In this document: in pieces, positions 55,772-62,927 of the stretch
How the letters are laid out: each line of letters starts with the position of its first letter
Numbering within the stretch: position 1 is the stretch's first letter
Assembly (NCBI RefSeq): GCF_009674805.1
Contig: NZ_WKKI01000003.1
Location: 124,001-188,000 of the forward strand
DNA from: Metabacillus lacus
GTDB taxonomy: Bacteria; Bacillota; Bacilli; Bacillales; Bacillaceae
Direction of reading: 5' to 3'
DNA: 64,000 bases
Program-made: the position numbers and the translations under genes
The notes under the pieces: generated by a model
Told to the model about the DNA's origin: nothing
Database searches by the model: none
What the model saw: the letters and a program-made list of their open reading frames with translations, nothing else

Positions 55772-56233
55772 TTAATTAGCTTGCGCGAGTTGTTCTACCA
55801 TTTTTTCCAATCGCTCAAGGCGTTTATCAGCTGTATCTTTGCTATCATCAGAATTACCAGTATCTTCATTGCTAGAATCAGTATTTGATGAAAGGCTGGT
55901 TTCGTTCTCATCGTTCTCTTCCTGTCCATTATCACTATCAGTTGAGAAGCCTTCCACTTCAGGATCTTCGTCCTTTTTATGAAATAGCTTGCTTGCTGAG
56001 TCTTTTAAGCTTGATGCTGCTGACTTTGTTTTTTCCTTTACTGTTTCGCATAGACTTGAGCCAGCATCTTTCATTTTGCCGGGACTTACAGCTTCAGCAA
56101 GCCTTTTACCGTTTTCAGGTGTTGCTGCATAACCAACAGCCGCCCCGATTAAGGCACCCGTCAATGTTCTTTGCAATGTGTTGTCGTTTGTTTCTGTTTC
56201 TTCATTTTTCTTCGTTTCCTTGTTTTTTGCCAT
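55772..56233 (-). CDS. gvpT: Gas vesicle accessory protein GvpT
   Basis: 153 residues. Glycine-rich hydrophobic segment RTLTGALIGAAVGYAATPEN (about 24-43), Lys/Ser helix (KSAASSLKDSASKLFHKKD), acidic Ser/Asn/Glu linker, and a C-terminal coiled-coil KRLERLEKMVEQLAQ. The same plan is seen in GvpP and in the large acidic protein next to it. In the P. megaterium cluster one such gene sits between gvpJ and gvpU, so this copy is taken as GvpT. Role accessory and not essential in related systems; GGAGG site. Confidence 0.75.
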   Translation of the reverse strand: MAKNKETKKNEETETNDNTLQRTLTGALIGAAVGYAATPENGKRLAEAVSPGKMKDAGSSLCETVKEKTKSAASSLKDSASKLFHKKDEDPEVEGFSTDSDNGQEENDENETSLSSNTDSSNEDTGNSDDSKDTADKRLERLEKMVEQLAQAN

Positions 56234-56252
56234 GCTAAAACCTCCAAATAGA

Positions 56253-56585
56253 TTAATAGTTTAACTCAGTAGACTCCAGTCGGCTGCCGGACATATTTTT
56301 TTCCAGAGCCTCAAGTCTCTCTGTAAGCTTCCTGTTTTCTTCTTCAAGTGCTTTCGTATTGTTTCCGGCTGCCTTTGATGTTAGATAAGGATCGTGTTCC
56401 CACCAATCCATTCCGATTTCTTTTGCCTTATCTACCGATGCGACAATCAGCCGGATTTTGATGGTTAACAGCTCAACATCAGCAATTCCTACTGTAATAT
56501 CCCCTGCAATTACGACCCCTTTATCCAGGATTTTTTCGAGAACATCTACAATAGAACTGGATTGATTAGCATGTTCAATTGCCAT
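56253..56585 (-). CDS. gvpJ: Gas vesicle protein GvpJ
   Basis: 110 residues, GvpA-superfamily minor component. SSSIVDVLEKILDKGVVIAG (about 9-28) followed by VELLTIKIRLIVASVDKAKE is the GvpA-type beta-hairpin core. A distinct C-terminal coiled coil (ALEEENRKLTERLEALEKNM) follows. GvpJ is thought to take part in nucleation or the conical ends. Its coiled coil resembles those of GvpP, GvpT and the large acidic protein. AAGGAGG site. Confidence 0.9.
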   Translation of the reverse strand: MAIEHANQSSSIVDVLEKILDKGVVIAGDITVGIADVELLTIKIRLIVASVDKAKEIGMDWWEHDPYLTSKAAGNNTKALEEENRKLTERLEALEKNMSGSRLESTELNY

Positions 56586-56617
56586 TTTATTTTCCTCCTT
56601 GCAATTACCTCTTTTTG

Positions 56618-56902
56618 TTATAGCAAGCTGCCCAGCGGTCCAAGATCAATGTTCAGATCTTCCGCATCCAAGCCAAAAATCTCCTTCAGCTCTTCCATTT
56701 TTTCTTCTAAATTCATCAGGGCTTCTCCGAGATCTTCGATTTGTTCATCTGTCAGAGTTCCTCCCTCTACCCGCCTGATTGCATGCCTTTCAACAATTTG
56801 CCGCAATAATTCAATCACTGTCAGGACGAGCTGTGCCAGCCCATGTTCTGCATTTTCCGGATCAAGGTTAATCTTGCCATTTGTTTGGTTGGCCGGTTGC
56901 AC
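56618..56902 (-). CDS. gvpK: Gas vesicle protein GvpK
   Basis: 94 residues, all helical: INLDPENAEHGLAQLVLTVI and LLRQIVERHAIRRVEGG, then TDEQIEDLGEALMNLEEKM. This is the GvpK family (PF05121), an essential minor component for vesicle formation. The start is GTG with GGGAGG upstream and overlaps the gvpS end by 35 bp, so the two are translationally coupled. Confidence 0.92.
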   Translation of the reverse strand: MQPANQTNGKINLDPENAEHGLAQLVLTVIELLRQIVERHAIRRVEGGTLTDEQIEDLGEALMNLEEKMEELKEIFGLDAEDLNIDLGPLGSLL

Positions 56903-57143
56903 TGATTAATTCCTCCCTTTGTGAATCAAATTGTTCAGAGGACACCGTTTTGCGGCCCCCCTGCTGCGCTTGAACGAGTGATTCCACAGAAGCGATCAGA
57001 ACTCTCAGGTCGAGATAAACCAAATCCACCCCGGCAATTGAAATCACTAAATCCGCTTTAATCGCAACACCCTTGTCCAGGATGACGTCCAATATATCAA
57101 TTAACGCAATGTCCTTATTTTCTACCGATTCCCTTAATGACAT
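56868..57143 (-). CDS. gvpS: Gas vesicle protein GvpS
   Basis: 91 residues, a GvpA-superfamily member. ALIDILDVILDKGVAIKADL and VYLDLRVLIASVESLVQAQ show the shared core, followed by a polar C-terminal tail. An open frame extends to 57191 but the ATG at 57143 has GGAGGAGAG upstream. It lies 14 bp after gvpL. Minor shell or nucleation component by family. Confidence 0.88.
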   Translation of the reverse strand: MSLRESVENKDIALIDILDVILDKGVAIKADLVISIAGVDLVYLDLRVLIASVESLVQAQQGGRKTVSSEQFDSQREELISATGQPNKWQD

Positions 57144-57157
57144 ATTCTCTCCTCCAC

Positions 57158-57967
57158 TTATGAAAAGCTGGAGAAATGATAAGCGGGCCACGGTCCTGAA
57201 ACCTCAAATTGCCATCCAGCTTCCTTCATATCTTTTTCATATTGCTGAACTCGTTTCAGGAAAGTTTCCACTTCCGGTTTGGAAATGAGGTACACGCCAT
57301 TCCAGGTCATTTGTTCTTTCTTTCCTGTAACATCATTGCTCCAGGTTCTTTTCACATTTCCTTTTATCGTAAATTCCTTCAGTTGGTCATGAACTTTTTC
57401 ACAAACAGCATTTTTCTCATTTTCAAGCTCATTTTCCACAAGCTTATCCAGCTTCTTTTTTTCAAAGAACTGCTTGCCCTTTGGGAGCTGGCCTATTTCT
57501 TCTCTTTTCGCCTCAATCGTTGGATTATGAAGGCTTACTTGTTCCTTTAGAAGCTTGTCATCAGAATAGATTTTTACATTCCATTCTTCATTTCCAGTGA
57601 TGAAATCCAGCGTGTCGATCATTTTAACCTGATTTGCAGCCACAGTTGTTTCCAGACTTTCAACATTTTTATAGATGGTGCAAAACTTCAGTGGTATGAC
57701 TGTATAATGCTTAGCTAAATTCAAGACTGTTTCATGGTGGTGAAAGGCCTTTTCCTGAAGCCATTCCATATCATTGCTGGTTTTGTCCTTGATGATATCC
57801 TCGCTGTATTCCTCAGGATTCAGTTCACAAACAATTGCTGTCAGTTCGCCGATTTGATGGCCAAGGATGTTCGAATTTTCATCAAAACCTTTTAACCCTT
57901 GCGGAAGCGCATGCTCTTCAGCTTCCTTTGAGGGTACTAATCCATAAAGATAAACAAGACCGTTCAT
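57158..57967 (-). CDS. gvpL: Gas vesicle protein GvpL (GvpF/L family)
   Basis: 269 residues with two alpha/beta domains. GLVYLYGLVPSKEAEEHAL begins the N-terminal ferredoxin-like domain; HHHETVLNLAKHYTVIPLKF (about 75-95) is the conserved GvpF/L core. The C-terminal domain ends FEVSGPWPAYHFSSFS, with the GPWPAY motif shared with GvpF. Members bind GvpA during assembly. GAGGAAAG site; 12-bp gap after gvpG. Confidence 0.93.
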   Translation of the reverse strand: MNGLVYLYGLVPSKEAEEHALPQGLKGFDENSNILGHQIGELTAIVCELNPEEYSEDIIKDKTSNDMEWLQEKAFHHHETVLNLAKHYTVIPLKFCTIYKNVESLETTVAANQVKMIDTLDFITGNEEWNVKIYSDDKLLKEQVSLHNPTIEAKREEIGQLPKGKQFFEKKKLDKLVENELENEKNAVCEKVHDQLKEFTIKGNVKRTWSNDVTGKKEQMTWNGVYLISKPEVETFLKRVQQYEKDMKEAGWQFEVSGPWPAYHFSSFS

Positions 57968-57979
57968 TCTTCACTTTCC

Positions 57980-58234
57980 TCATTTCTTCTTAGTCATCTC
58001 TTCCCATTGCTGCATTTCCAGCCTTTTAGCCGTTTCATACCTGATTAGAAGCTCTTCTTCCTTCGCCTTGTAAGCTTCTTCAGGAATTTCCCCAAGCTCA
58101 AACATCATTTGCAGCTGAATCAGCTTTTGCTGAATGGTCGGCAGGTCGAATAGCTCTTTATCAGCTTCTTCCTTGACCTTTTCTCCAATTTTCATGATCA
58201 GGTTGATGGGGGCTGAAACTAATTTATGAATCAT
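57980..58234 (-). CDS. gvpG: Gas vesicle protein GvpG
   Basis: 84 residues, helical: MIHKLVSAPINLIMKIGEKV then LPTIQQKLIQLQMMFELGEI, typical of GvpG (PF05120). The start ATG overlaps the gvpF stop by one base (TGATG), which fixes the start over the longer open frame. Assembly partner of GvpF/L in the family. Confidence 0.92.
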   Translation of the reverse strand: MIHKLVSAPINLIMKIGEKVKEEADKELFDLPTIQQKLIQLQMMFELGEIPEEAYKAKEEELLIRYETAKRLEMQQWEEMTKKK

Positions 58235-59001
58235 CAGGCATCTTCTACTTTCAGCCTGATATTGATAAAGTTGTAAGCCGGCCATGGACCACTGTAGCTG
58301 AATTCAACTTTATCCTTCCATTTATCATGAATGTCATTGACCCTTTGATCAAAATCAGCTTCTTTGTCCTCTTCAACCAGAAAGGAAGCGTTCAGAAGCA
58401 TTTTCTCTCCGATAGGATCATTCTTTTTTGCTGTCACGGCAATTTCCTCGAGTGGAGCAAGAATTTCCTTTTCCATATCTCTTTGCAGTGAAGTGATGAT
58501 TTTTTGAGCAGCACCGCCTAATTGAATTCTTTCATAGTAGCTTGCTGCCTCAGATTTGCCCTGAACTGATTTAGCCATTTTTTCAATGTTGGCATTTCCG
58601 CTCACCTGAGATTCCAGCCATTCCTTTTTTCCAATTACTTTTAGTCCCAGCTCAATCTTTCCTTCAATTTCAGGAAACAGCTTTTGAAATTGGGGATAAA
58701 GATTTTCAAGAAGCACTGCTACATCCTCTTTTGATCCGAAGACATTTCCAAAGCTGACCGGAATAACAGTCTTATTCTTCTTCATCACTTGGGACACAGC
58801 ATTCTGGTGCATTAAGAGGTTATCTTTGTTAGGATGATAAATTTTCATCGGCACGTCCGCAGCAACCATTGCAGCGTCCTTATAGCCGATTGTATATAGC
58901 TTTCTTACTTCTCCTTCTATTTCCAGCTGACCGAATTCCTCCTGGCCGTCTGTCTGAATTCCACAAAATATATAAACGCCTATTGTTTCTTCTTGACTCA
59001 T
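58234..59001 (-). CDS. gvpF: Gas vesicle protein GvpF (GvpF/L family)
   Basis: 255 residues. IGVYIFCGIQTDGQEEFGQL starts the N-terminal domain, KNKTVIPVSFGNVFGSKEDV (about 75-95) is the family core, and VEFSYSGPWPAYNFINIRL ends the C-terminal domain. It is thought to chaperone GvpA to the growing vesicle. The gene starts 1 bp after gvpN, with its AAAGGAG site inside the gvpN end. Confidence 0.93.
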   Translation of the reverse strand: MSQEETIGVYIFCGIQTDGQEEFGQLEIEGEVRKLYTIGYKDAAMVAADVPMKIYHPNKDNLLMHQNAVSQVMKKNKTVIPVSFGNVFGSKEDVAVLLENLYPQFQKLFPEIEGKIELGLKVIGKKEWLESQVSGNANIEKMAKSVQGKSEAASYYERIQLGGAAQKIITSLQRDMEKEILAPLEEIAVTAKKNDPIGEKMLLNASFLVEEDKEADFDQRVNDIHDKWKDKVEFSYSGPWPAYNFINIRLKVEDA

Positions 59002-59002
59002 G

Positions 59003-59929
59003 TTAATTCTCCTTTACTGCTTGGGGCGCACCTGCAGATTTGCAGGCTTCCTGAATAAGTGATACCGCTTCTTTCAATGGTTCTTCCGTTTCCAGGCAGC
59101 GGCTGACCTGATGCCCTAAAATATCAATGCACAGCTTTTGAAATGCTTCCTGGTTTCCGTCGATTGCAATATCCTCTTCTGAGGCAATTCTTGCAATCAT
59201 TAAGGATGCCCTGAGACTCGGTCCTTGATCTCCCTTGCATTTCTCTCTTAACCGGCTGACAATGTCTGTCACAAGCCTTGCCTGAACGCTGCTGATGTCT
59301 TCCTTGTCTGCAATGATCGCCGCCTCGCTGCTGCTGTCCTTGCGCTCTACAAACATGGTGATCAATCTGTCCAGAAGTGCATCCTGTGTCTGGTAAACTC
59401 CTGCATATTCCTCAGGATTGCTCGTAAAAATAACCGAAAACTCAGGATGGACACGGACAAATGGATCTGTCAGCTTTGTGCCGTACAGTGGAAGAACCCC
59501 TTCTTCCAAAATGGATAAAAAGATGTTGTTGGTTGAAGGCTTTGAACGGGTAAATTCATCATAAACCAGCGTATAGCCGTTTTTCACTGCTTCCAGCAGC
59601 CGCCCGTCCTTCCATGTTTCCGTCACGTTTTCTTCCCGTTTGTATACGGAGCGGATGTAATTATCCACCATCTTCTTACTTGTATAGCCGGTAAAATCAC
59701 CTATAAGGTCCTGATTGTTCAGCTCGTGATTACCATGAATAAGCATAACAGGCCTGTTTCGTTTCTTAGCCAAAGCCAAAGCAAGAGAAGTTTTCCCAAC
59801 TCCTGAGGGCCCTGTAAAATGCACCGGATACCCTGCTTTCAAATACTGCAGGGAGCGGGAGAGCAGGGCTTCAGTGCCGGCATCCTTTGTAATAAAGTTT
59901 CTTTTCATTTTGGTCTTTAAAACTGTCAC
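59003..59929 (-). CDS. gvpN: Gas vesicle AAA+ ATPase GvpN
   Basis: 308 residues, MoxR-type AAA+. Walker A GPSGVGKTSLALALAKK (about 40-56), Walker B YTLVYDEFTRSKPS (about 117), sensor SVIFTSNPEEYAGVY and arginine-finger region DALLDRLI. Energises vesicle growth or widening in studied systems. The start is GTG with GGAGGAAC upstream. Preceded by gvpR. Confidence 0.95.
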   Translation of the reverse strand: MTVLKTKMKRNFITKDAGTEALLSRSLQYLKAGYPVHFTGPSGVGKTSLALALAKKRNRPVMLIHGNHELNNQDLIGDFTGYTSKKMVDNYIRSVYKREENVTETWKDGRLLEAVKNGYTLVYDEFTRSKPSTNNIFLSILEEGVLPLYGTKLTDPFVRVHPEFSVIFTSNPEEYAGVYQTQDALLDRLITMFVERKDSSSEAAIIADKEDISSVQARLVTDIVSRLREKCKGDQGPSLRASLMIARIASEEDIAIDGNQEAFQKLCIDILGHQVSRCLETEEPLKEAVSLIQEACKSAGAPQAVKEN

Positions 59930-59953
59930 ACTAGTTCCTCCTGCCCGCCTGTC

Positions 59954-60220
59954 CTACACTTCCTGTTTGATAGAGCTTCGATAACGAATGTCCCATCGTT
60001 TATAGGATACGACTTCTTTCTCTTCATTCAGATAAACTTCATACACACCGAGCATTTCATCCTTAGCATATCTTTTCATATATTCTTTTTCTTCAATTAC
60101 CTCGACTGTCAGCTTCCAGCCATTATTGTCACTTTGTTCAACAGAGGTAATTTTGTGGACTGGTGCAACAAATTCATTGAAAAACTCCGTCACATTACCG
60201 ATTATTTTTTTAATCTCCAT
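59954..60220 (-). CDS. gvpR: Gas vesicle protein GvpR (GvpO-like)
   Basis: 88 residues: MEIKKIIGNVTEFFNEFVAP and a beta-rich half, WKLTVEVIEEKEYMKRYAKD and EMLGVYEVYLNEEKEVV, the GvpO/GvpR family pattern (PF05800). An open frame extends to 60262 but ATG 60220 has GGAGGGC at 3-bp spacing. Function not firmly known; in halophiles GvpO is needed for vesicle formation and gas-vesicle gene expression. Confidence 0.85.
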   Translation of the reverse strand: MEIKKIIGNVTEFFNEFVAPVHKITSVEQSDNNGWKLTVEVIEEKEYMKRYAKDEMLGVYEVYLNEEKEVVSYKRWDIRYRSSIKQEV

Positions 60221-60285
60221 TATGCCCTCCTGCAAAACCATACAGGCCAGGGCTGTTAACACCCTGGCTGTACTTTTATATCAAC

Positions 60286-60555
60286 CTAAATGCTGAACTG
60301 CGCATTTCTTTCGTTAGTCTGGCCCGGGAGCCTGCCGCCTTCATCGTTTTCATACTCATCTCGCAGCAGCCCGACGGCTTCTGCGTAACGCAGCCATGTG
60401 TCAACACTCGCTATAACAACTCTGGCTTCTACCGTCAGAATTTCTATTCCTACCACTGAGACTCTGACAAATGCATCAATGACGATCCCTTTGTCTAGTA
60501 TCCTGTCAATAACTTCTGCCAAGCTTGAACTGTCTGTACTTTTTTGCACTGCCAT
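60286..60555 (-). CDS. gvpB: Gas vesicle structural protein GvpB
   Basis: 89-residue major shell protein of the GvpA family. It agrees with GvpA at 65 of the first 67 residues ([20 protein letters not shown] and [20 protein letters not shown]) and differs in a longer, polar tail ([20 protein letters not shown]). The amphipathic beta-hairpin builds the water-excluding wall. DNA of gvpA and gvpB differs at many third codon positions, so the duplication is old and under strong selection. Start at 60555 with AAAGGAG. Confidence 0.95.
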   Translation of the reverse strand: MAVQKSTDSSSLAEVIDRILDKGIVIDAFVRVSVVGIEILTVEARVVIASVDTWLRYAEAVGLLRDEYENDEGGRLPGQTNERNAQFSI

Positions 60556-60578
60556 TTCGCATTCTCCTTTCAATTATC

Positions 60579-61046
60579 TTACGAACCCATTGTTTTAATA
60601 TGATTAGAGGATTTAATATCCCCTGCACCTTTGATTTTCGCTGCACTTTTAACATCTCTTGAAGACTTGATGCTGCTTACGCTTTTCAGATCGTTGACAC
60701 CCTTGACTGTCCGATCATCATCATTTTTCCTGCTCGATGAAATTTTCTTTTGAAAAGCTTCGCCAGCCTCTCTTACATTTCCGAGCTTGTCTCCGACCTT
60801 TAAAAGGACATTCTGCGTTTTTTCCTTCGCTTTTTCTGCGTTATCGTGAAGTTTATCTTGGAATTCATCCCGCCCATGTTCTACCTTTTCCGTAAATTCA
60901 TGAGCCTTTTCCTGTACACCTTCAGTTAATTTTTCTTTCGCTTTATCAGCGACATAATCTTTCACTTTATCCTTTAGTGGTTCAGGTGCATGCTGATAAG
61001 CACTTTTTGCCAGCTTACCAGCTGCCTTTTTTAAGTTGTCTTCCAT
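60579..61046 (-). CDS. gvpQ: Gas vesicle accessory protein GvpQ
   Basis: 155 residues, highly charged. Residues 1-100 form an Ala/Lys/Glu helix like late-embryogenesis or apolipoprotein-type repeats (KLAKSAYQHAPEPLKDKVKD, AKEKLTEGVQEKAHEFTEKV). The last 50 residues repeat a short pattern, V/I-K-S/G-x-x-D-V/I (VNDLKSVSSIKSSRDVKSAAKI). It fits the GvpQ position between gvpP and gvpB in P. megaterium. Accessory, of unknown detailed function. AAGGGGGC site. Confidence 0.8.
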   Translation of the reverse strand: MEDNLKKAAGKLAKSAYQHAPEPLKDKVKDYVADKAKEKLTEGVQEKAHEFTEKVEHGRDEFQDKLHDNAEKAKEKTQNVLLKVGDKLGNVREAGEAFQKKISSSRKNDDDRTVKGVNDLKSVSSIKSSRDVKSAAKIKGAGDIKSSNHIKTMGS

Positions 61047-61074
61047 TTTGAAGCCCCCTTAGTAAGGGTTGCAG

Positions 61075-61533
61075 TTACTTTGAATCAACCAGATTGCTAA
61101 GCATCTGCTCAATTTTTTCAAGCCTGTCATTCAGCTGTTTATTTTCTTCTTTAATCTCTTCGTAATCGCCATTGTCTTCCTGCTTTTTGCCCTTGTCTTT
61201 TTTCGGAGACAACAGGCCTTCTTCAATCTTGGATAAATATCCTGATGCAAGTTGTTTAACACTGTTTTGTGCCTGTCCTGCAATCAGCTCCTGTGCTGTC
61301 TTGCGGAATTCGTCTCCGGCCGTTTTCACAAATTCTGACTCACTCAAATTCTCCATGATCTTTTTACTCGCCTTTGGATTAGCCAGCAAACCGATTCCCG
61401 CGCCGACTACTCCGCCAAGGATAGCCATATTCACAGAGTAATTTTTATCTCCATCCTTCTTTTCAGCACTTTCCTCCTGACTGTTCGGTTCTTCATTTTC
61501 ACTTTGGGTCTTCTTTACTTCTTCTTTACTCAT
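61075..61533 (-). CDS. gvpP: Gas vesicle accessory protein GvpP
   Basis: 152 residues. Charged N-terminus, glycine-rich hydrophobic segment NMAILGGVVGAGIGLLANPK (about 34-53, YtxH-like), an amphipathic helix, a Lys-rich linker, and a C-terminal coiled coil EENKQLNDRLEKIEQMLSNL. The hydrophobic-segment-plus-coiled-coil plan is shared with GvpT and the large acidic protein. A TTG three bases upstream could also start translation, but ATG 61533 is preferred. Confidence 0.8.
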   Translation of the reverse strand: MSKEEVKKTQSENEEPNSQEESAEKKDGDKNYSVNMAILGGVVGAGIGLLANPKASKKIMENLSESEFVKTAGDEFRKTAQELIAGQAQNSVKQLASGYLSKIEEGLLSPKKDKGKKQEDNGDYEEIKEENKQLNDRLEKIEQMLSNLVDSK

Positions 61534-61575
61534 CAACGAATCCCACTTTCTCCAGAGTTATAGTTTCTTCCCAAA

Positions 61576-61830
61576 TCAATAGCTTAGCTGTGCCTGACCT
61601 CTTCCTTCAGGCAATCCTTCTTCCAATACTTCATCTCTAAGCAAACCAACTGCCTCTGCGTAACGCAGCCACGTATCAACACTGGCAATCACTACCCTCG
61701 CTTCAACAGTAAGAATTTCAATACCTACAAGGGATACTCTCACGAAAGCATCAATGACGATCCCCTTATCAAGTATTCTGTCAATTACCTCTGCAAGACT
61801 TGAACTGTCAGTACTTTTCTGAACACTCAT
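61576..61830 (-). CDS. gvpA: Gas vesicle structural protein GvpA
   Basis: 84-residue major shell protein. [40 protein letters not shown] and [19 protein letters not shown] are the canonical GvpA helix-strand-strand-helix. The short tail ends [10 protein letters not shown]. First gene of the cluster, with a strong AAAGGAGG site, behind a sigma-B-like promoter at 61896-61920. Confidence 0.96.
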   Translation of the reverse strand: MSVQKSTDSSSLAEVIDRILDKGIVIDAFVRVSLVGIEILTVEARVVIASVDTWLRYAEAVGLLRDEVLEEGLPEGRGQAQLSY

Positions 61831-61895
61831 GTGATGGCCTCCTTTCAGATTGTGACATTGCTTTGGCCATGTTATTTTGCGGAACTAATATGTAT

Positions 61896-61920
61896 ATACC
61901 TTTACTAAATGAACTTAAAC
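61896..61920 (-). promoter_or_regulatory. Sigma-B-like promoter of the gas vesicle operon
   Basis: Minus strand: -35 GTTTAA (61920-61915, perfect), 13-bp spacer, -10 AGGTAT (61901-61896, one mismatch to GGGTAT). It lies 66 bp before the gvpA start. Same type as the katE and opuD promoters in this window. Confidence 0.6.
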
Positions 61921-62276
61921 AGGCAAAACTGACCATTTACAGTAAATTCATGCAATATGACAAAACTTCTTTTTACGAAAGCATGGAAACTCATATGAAT
62001 TCTGCATTCTGCAGCTCTTTATAACGTTCATTACACTTATATTACTTAATCCCTATTAGGTCTAAAATCATAGAGCAACTTCCTTTTCTTACTTCTCGAC
62101 AAAATGTGAGTTTATTGAACCAGTTAATATGCCCTATCACTTTCCTTTTTTTCACTTGAGAATATTTTGAATTGACGTTATCTGCAGATCTTTCAAACTG
62201 AAAAATTACTATTTTAAAATAATGATCTACTCACTGGTTGTTGATGAATTTTAATATTATGAGGGAAATATACAGC
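61921..62276. other. AT-rich intergenic region between gvpA and the actin-like operon
   Basis: No gene on either strand. It holds the upstream side of the gvpA promoter and, toward 62160-62276, only AT-rich sequence. I looked for iterated repeats that could serve as a centromere-like site and found none here. Confidence 0.5.
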
Positions 62277-62303
62277 AAAAAAACCCCTCTTTATTAAGAG
62301 GGG
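62277..62303 (-). terminator. Terminator of the actin-like operon
   Basis: CCCCTCTT-aata-AAGAGGGG on the minus strand followed by seven T, 8 bp after the stop at 62311. It separates this operon from gvpA. Confidence 0.88.
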
Positions 62304-62310
62304 AGGGGAA

Positions 62311-62922
62311 TCACTTATTCATTCTGGAGAGAAAGTCGCCTAACAGGTCATCCAGATCTTCTTCGGTATCTTCTTCAGGTTCTGCTTGGGGTTCACTCTG
62401 CTTTGCTAACTCCCAGTCAAAGTCATCCAAGTCAGCATCAAAATCTTCTTCTAATGCACTCGCTGCTTCATTGGAACCTGAATTCATTTCACTCTCTTCC
62501 GAAAAGCTCTGCAGCTGTGTAACATCCTTGTCGTTTTCTGTTTCCTGCAAATACAGCGCCTCGTCAATGTCAGTCGATTTGCTGTTCAGCGTAGCGAGAA
62601 TAGAGGTTGAACGAACAGGATCTGTTAAAAGCTGATAGATGATATTGCCGATCAGCGCCTCAGAGTGTTCATGCTTCAGCCAGTTTCTTTGTGATTTAGT
62701 CAGCTGATGGGGGAGAGGGACGGTAATTGTTTCTCTGCTGCTTCCCTTGGAACTTGCCGCCCCAGCCATTACAAACTCTGCAATCTTACTGGAAAAATTT
62801 CTTCTTTCTGTTTCCTTGAGATTCTGCAAATACTTCAGTAAGTGATCAGGAGTATCAGAAGGGATGCGAAAAGAAATGGTCTGCCCTCTCTTCATCTCCC
62901 CATAATTGTTTTTCTTCATCAT
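62311..62922 (-). CDS. Probable ParR-like adaptor of the actin-like filament protein
   Basis: 203 residues. GQTISFRIPSDTPDHLLKYL and RNFSSKIAEFVMAG look like a ribbon-helix-helix DNA-binding unit (strand, helix, helix). A second similar pattern, ETITVPLPHQLTKSQRNWLK and EALIGNIIYQLL, suggests an internal duplication. A flexible acidic linker (about 120-185) ends in a conserved-looking peptide, DLLGDFLSRMNK, a plausible filament-binding tip. It lies 5 bp after the actin-like gene. I do not recognise a named family; the role is inferred from context and architecture. Confidence 0.65.
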   Translation of the reverse strand: MMKKNNYGEMKRGQTISFRIPSDTPDHLLKYLQNLKETERRNFSSKIAEFVMAGAASSKGSSRETITVPLPHQLTKSQRNWLKHEHSEALIGNIIYQLLTDPVRSTSILATLNSKSTDIDEALYLQETENDKDVTQLQSFSEESEMNSGSNEAASALEEDFDADLDDFDWELAKQSEPQAEPEEDTEEDLDDLLGDFLSRMNK

Positions 62923-62927
62923 CTGAC

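Noticed and set aside
61831-62276. Centromere-like (parC) repeats for the actin-like pair
   Set aside because: No iterated direct repeats could be found in this stretch; such a site may lie beyond the window upstream of the actin-like gene.
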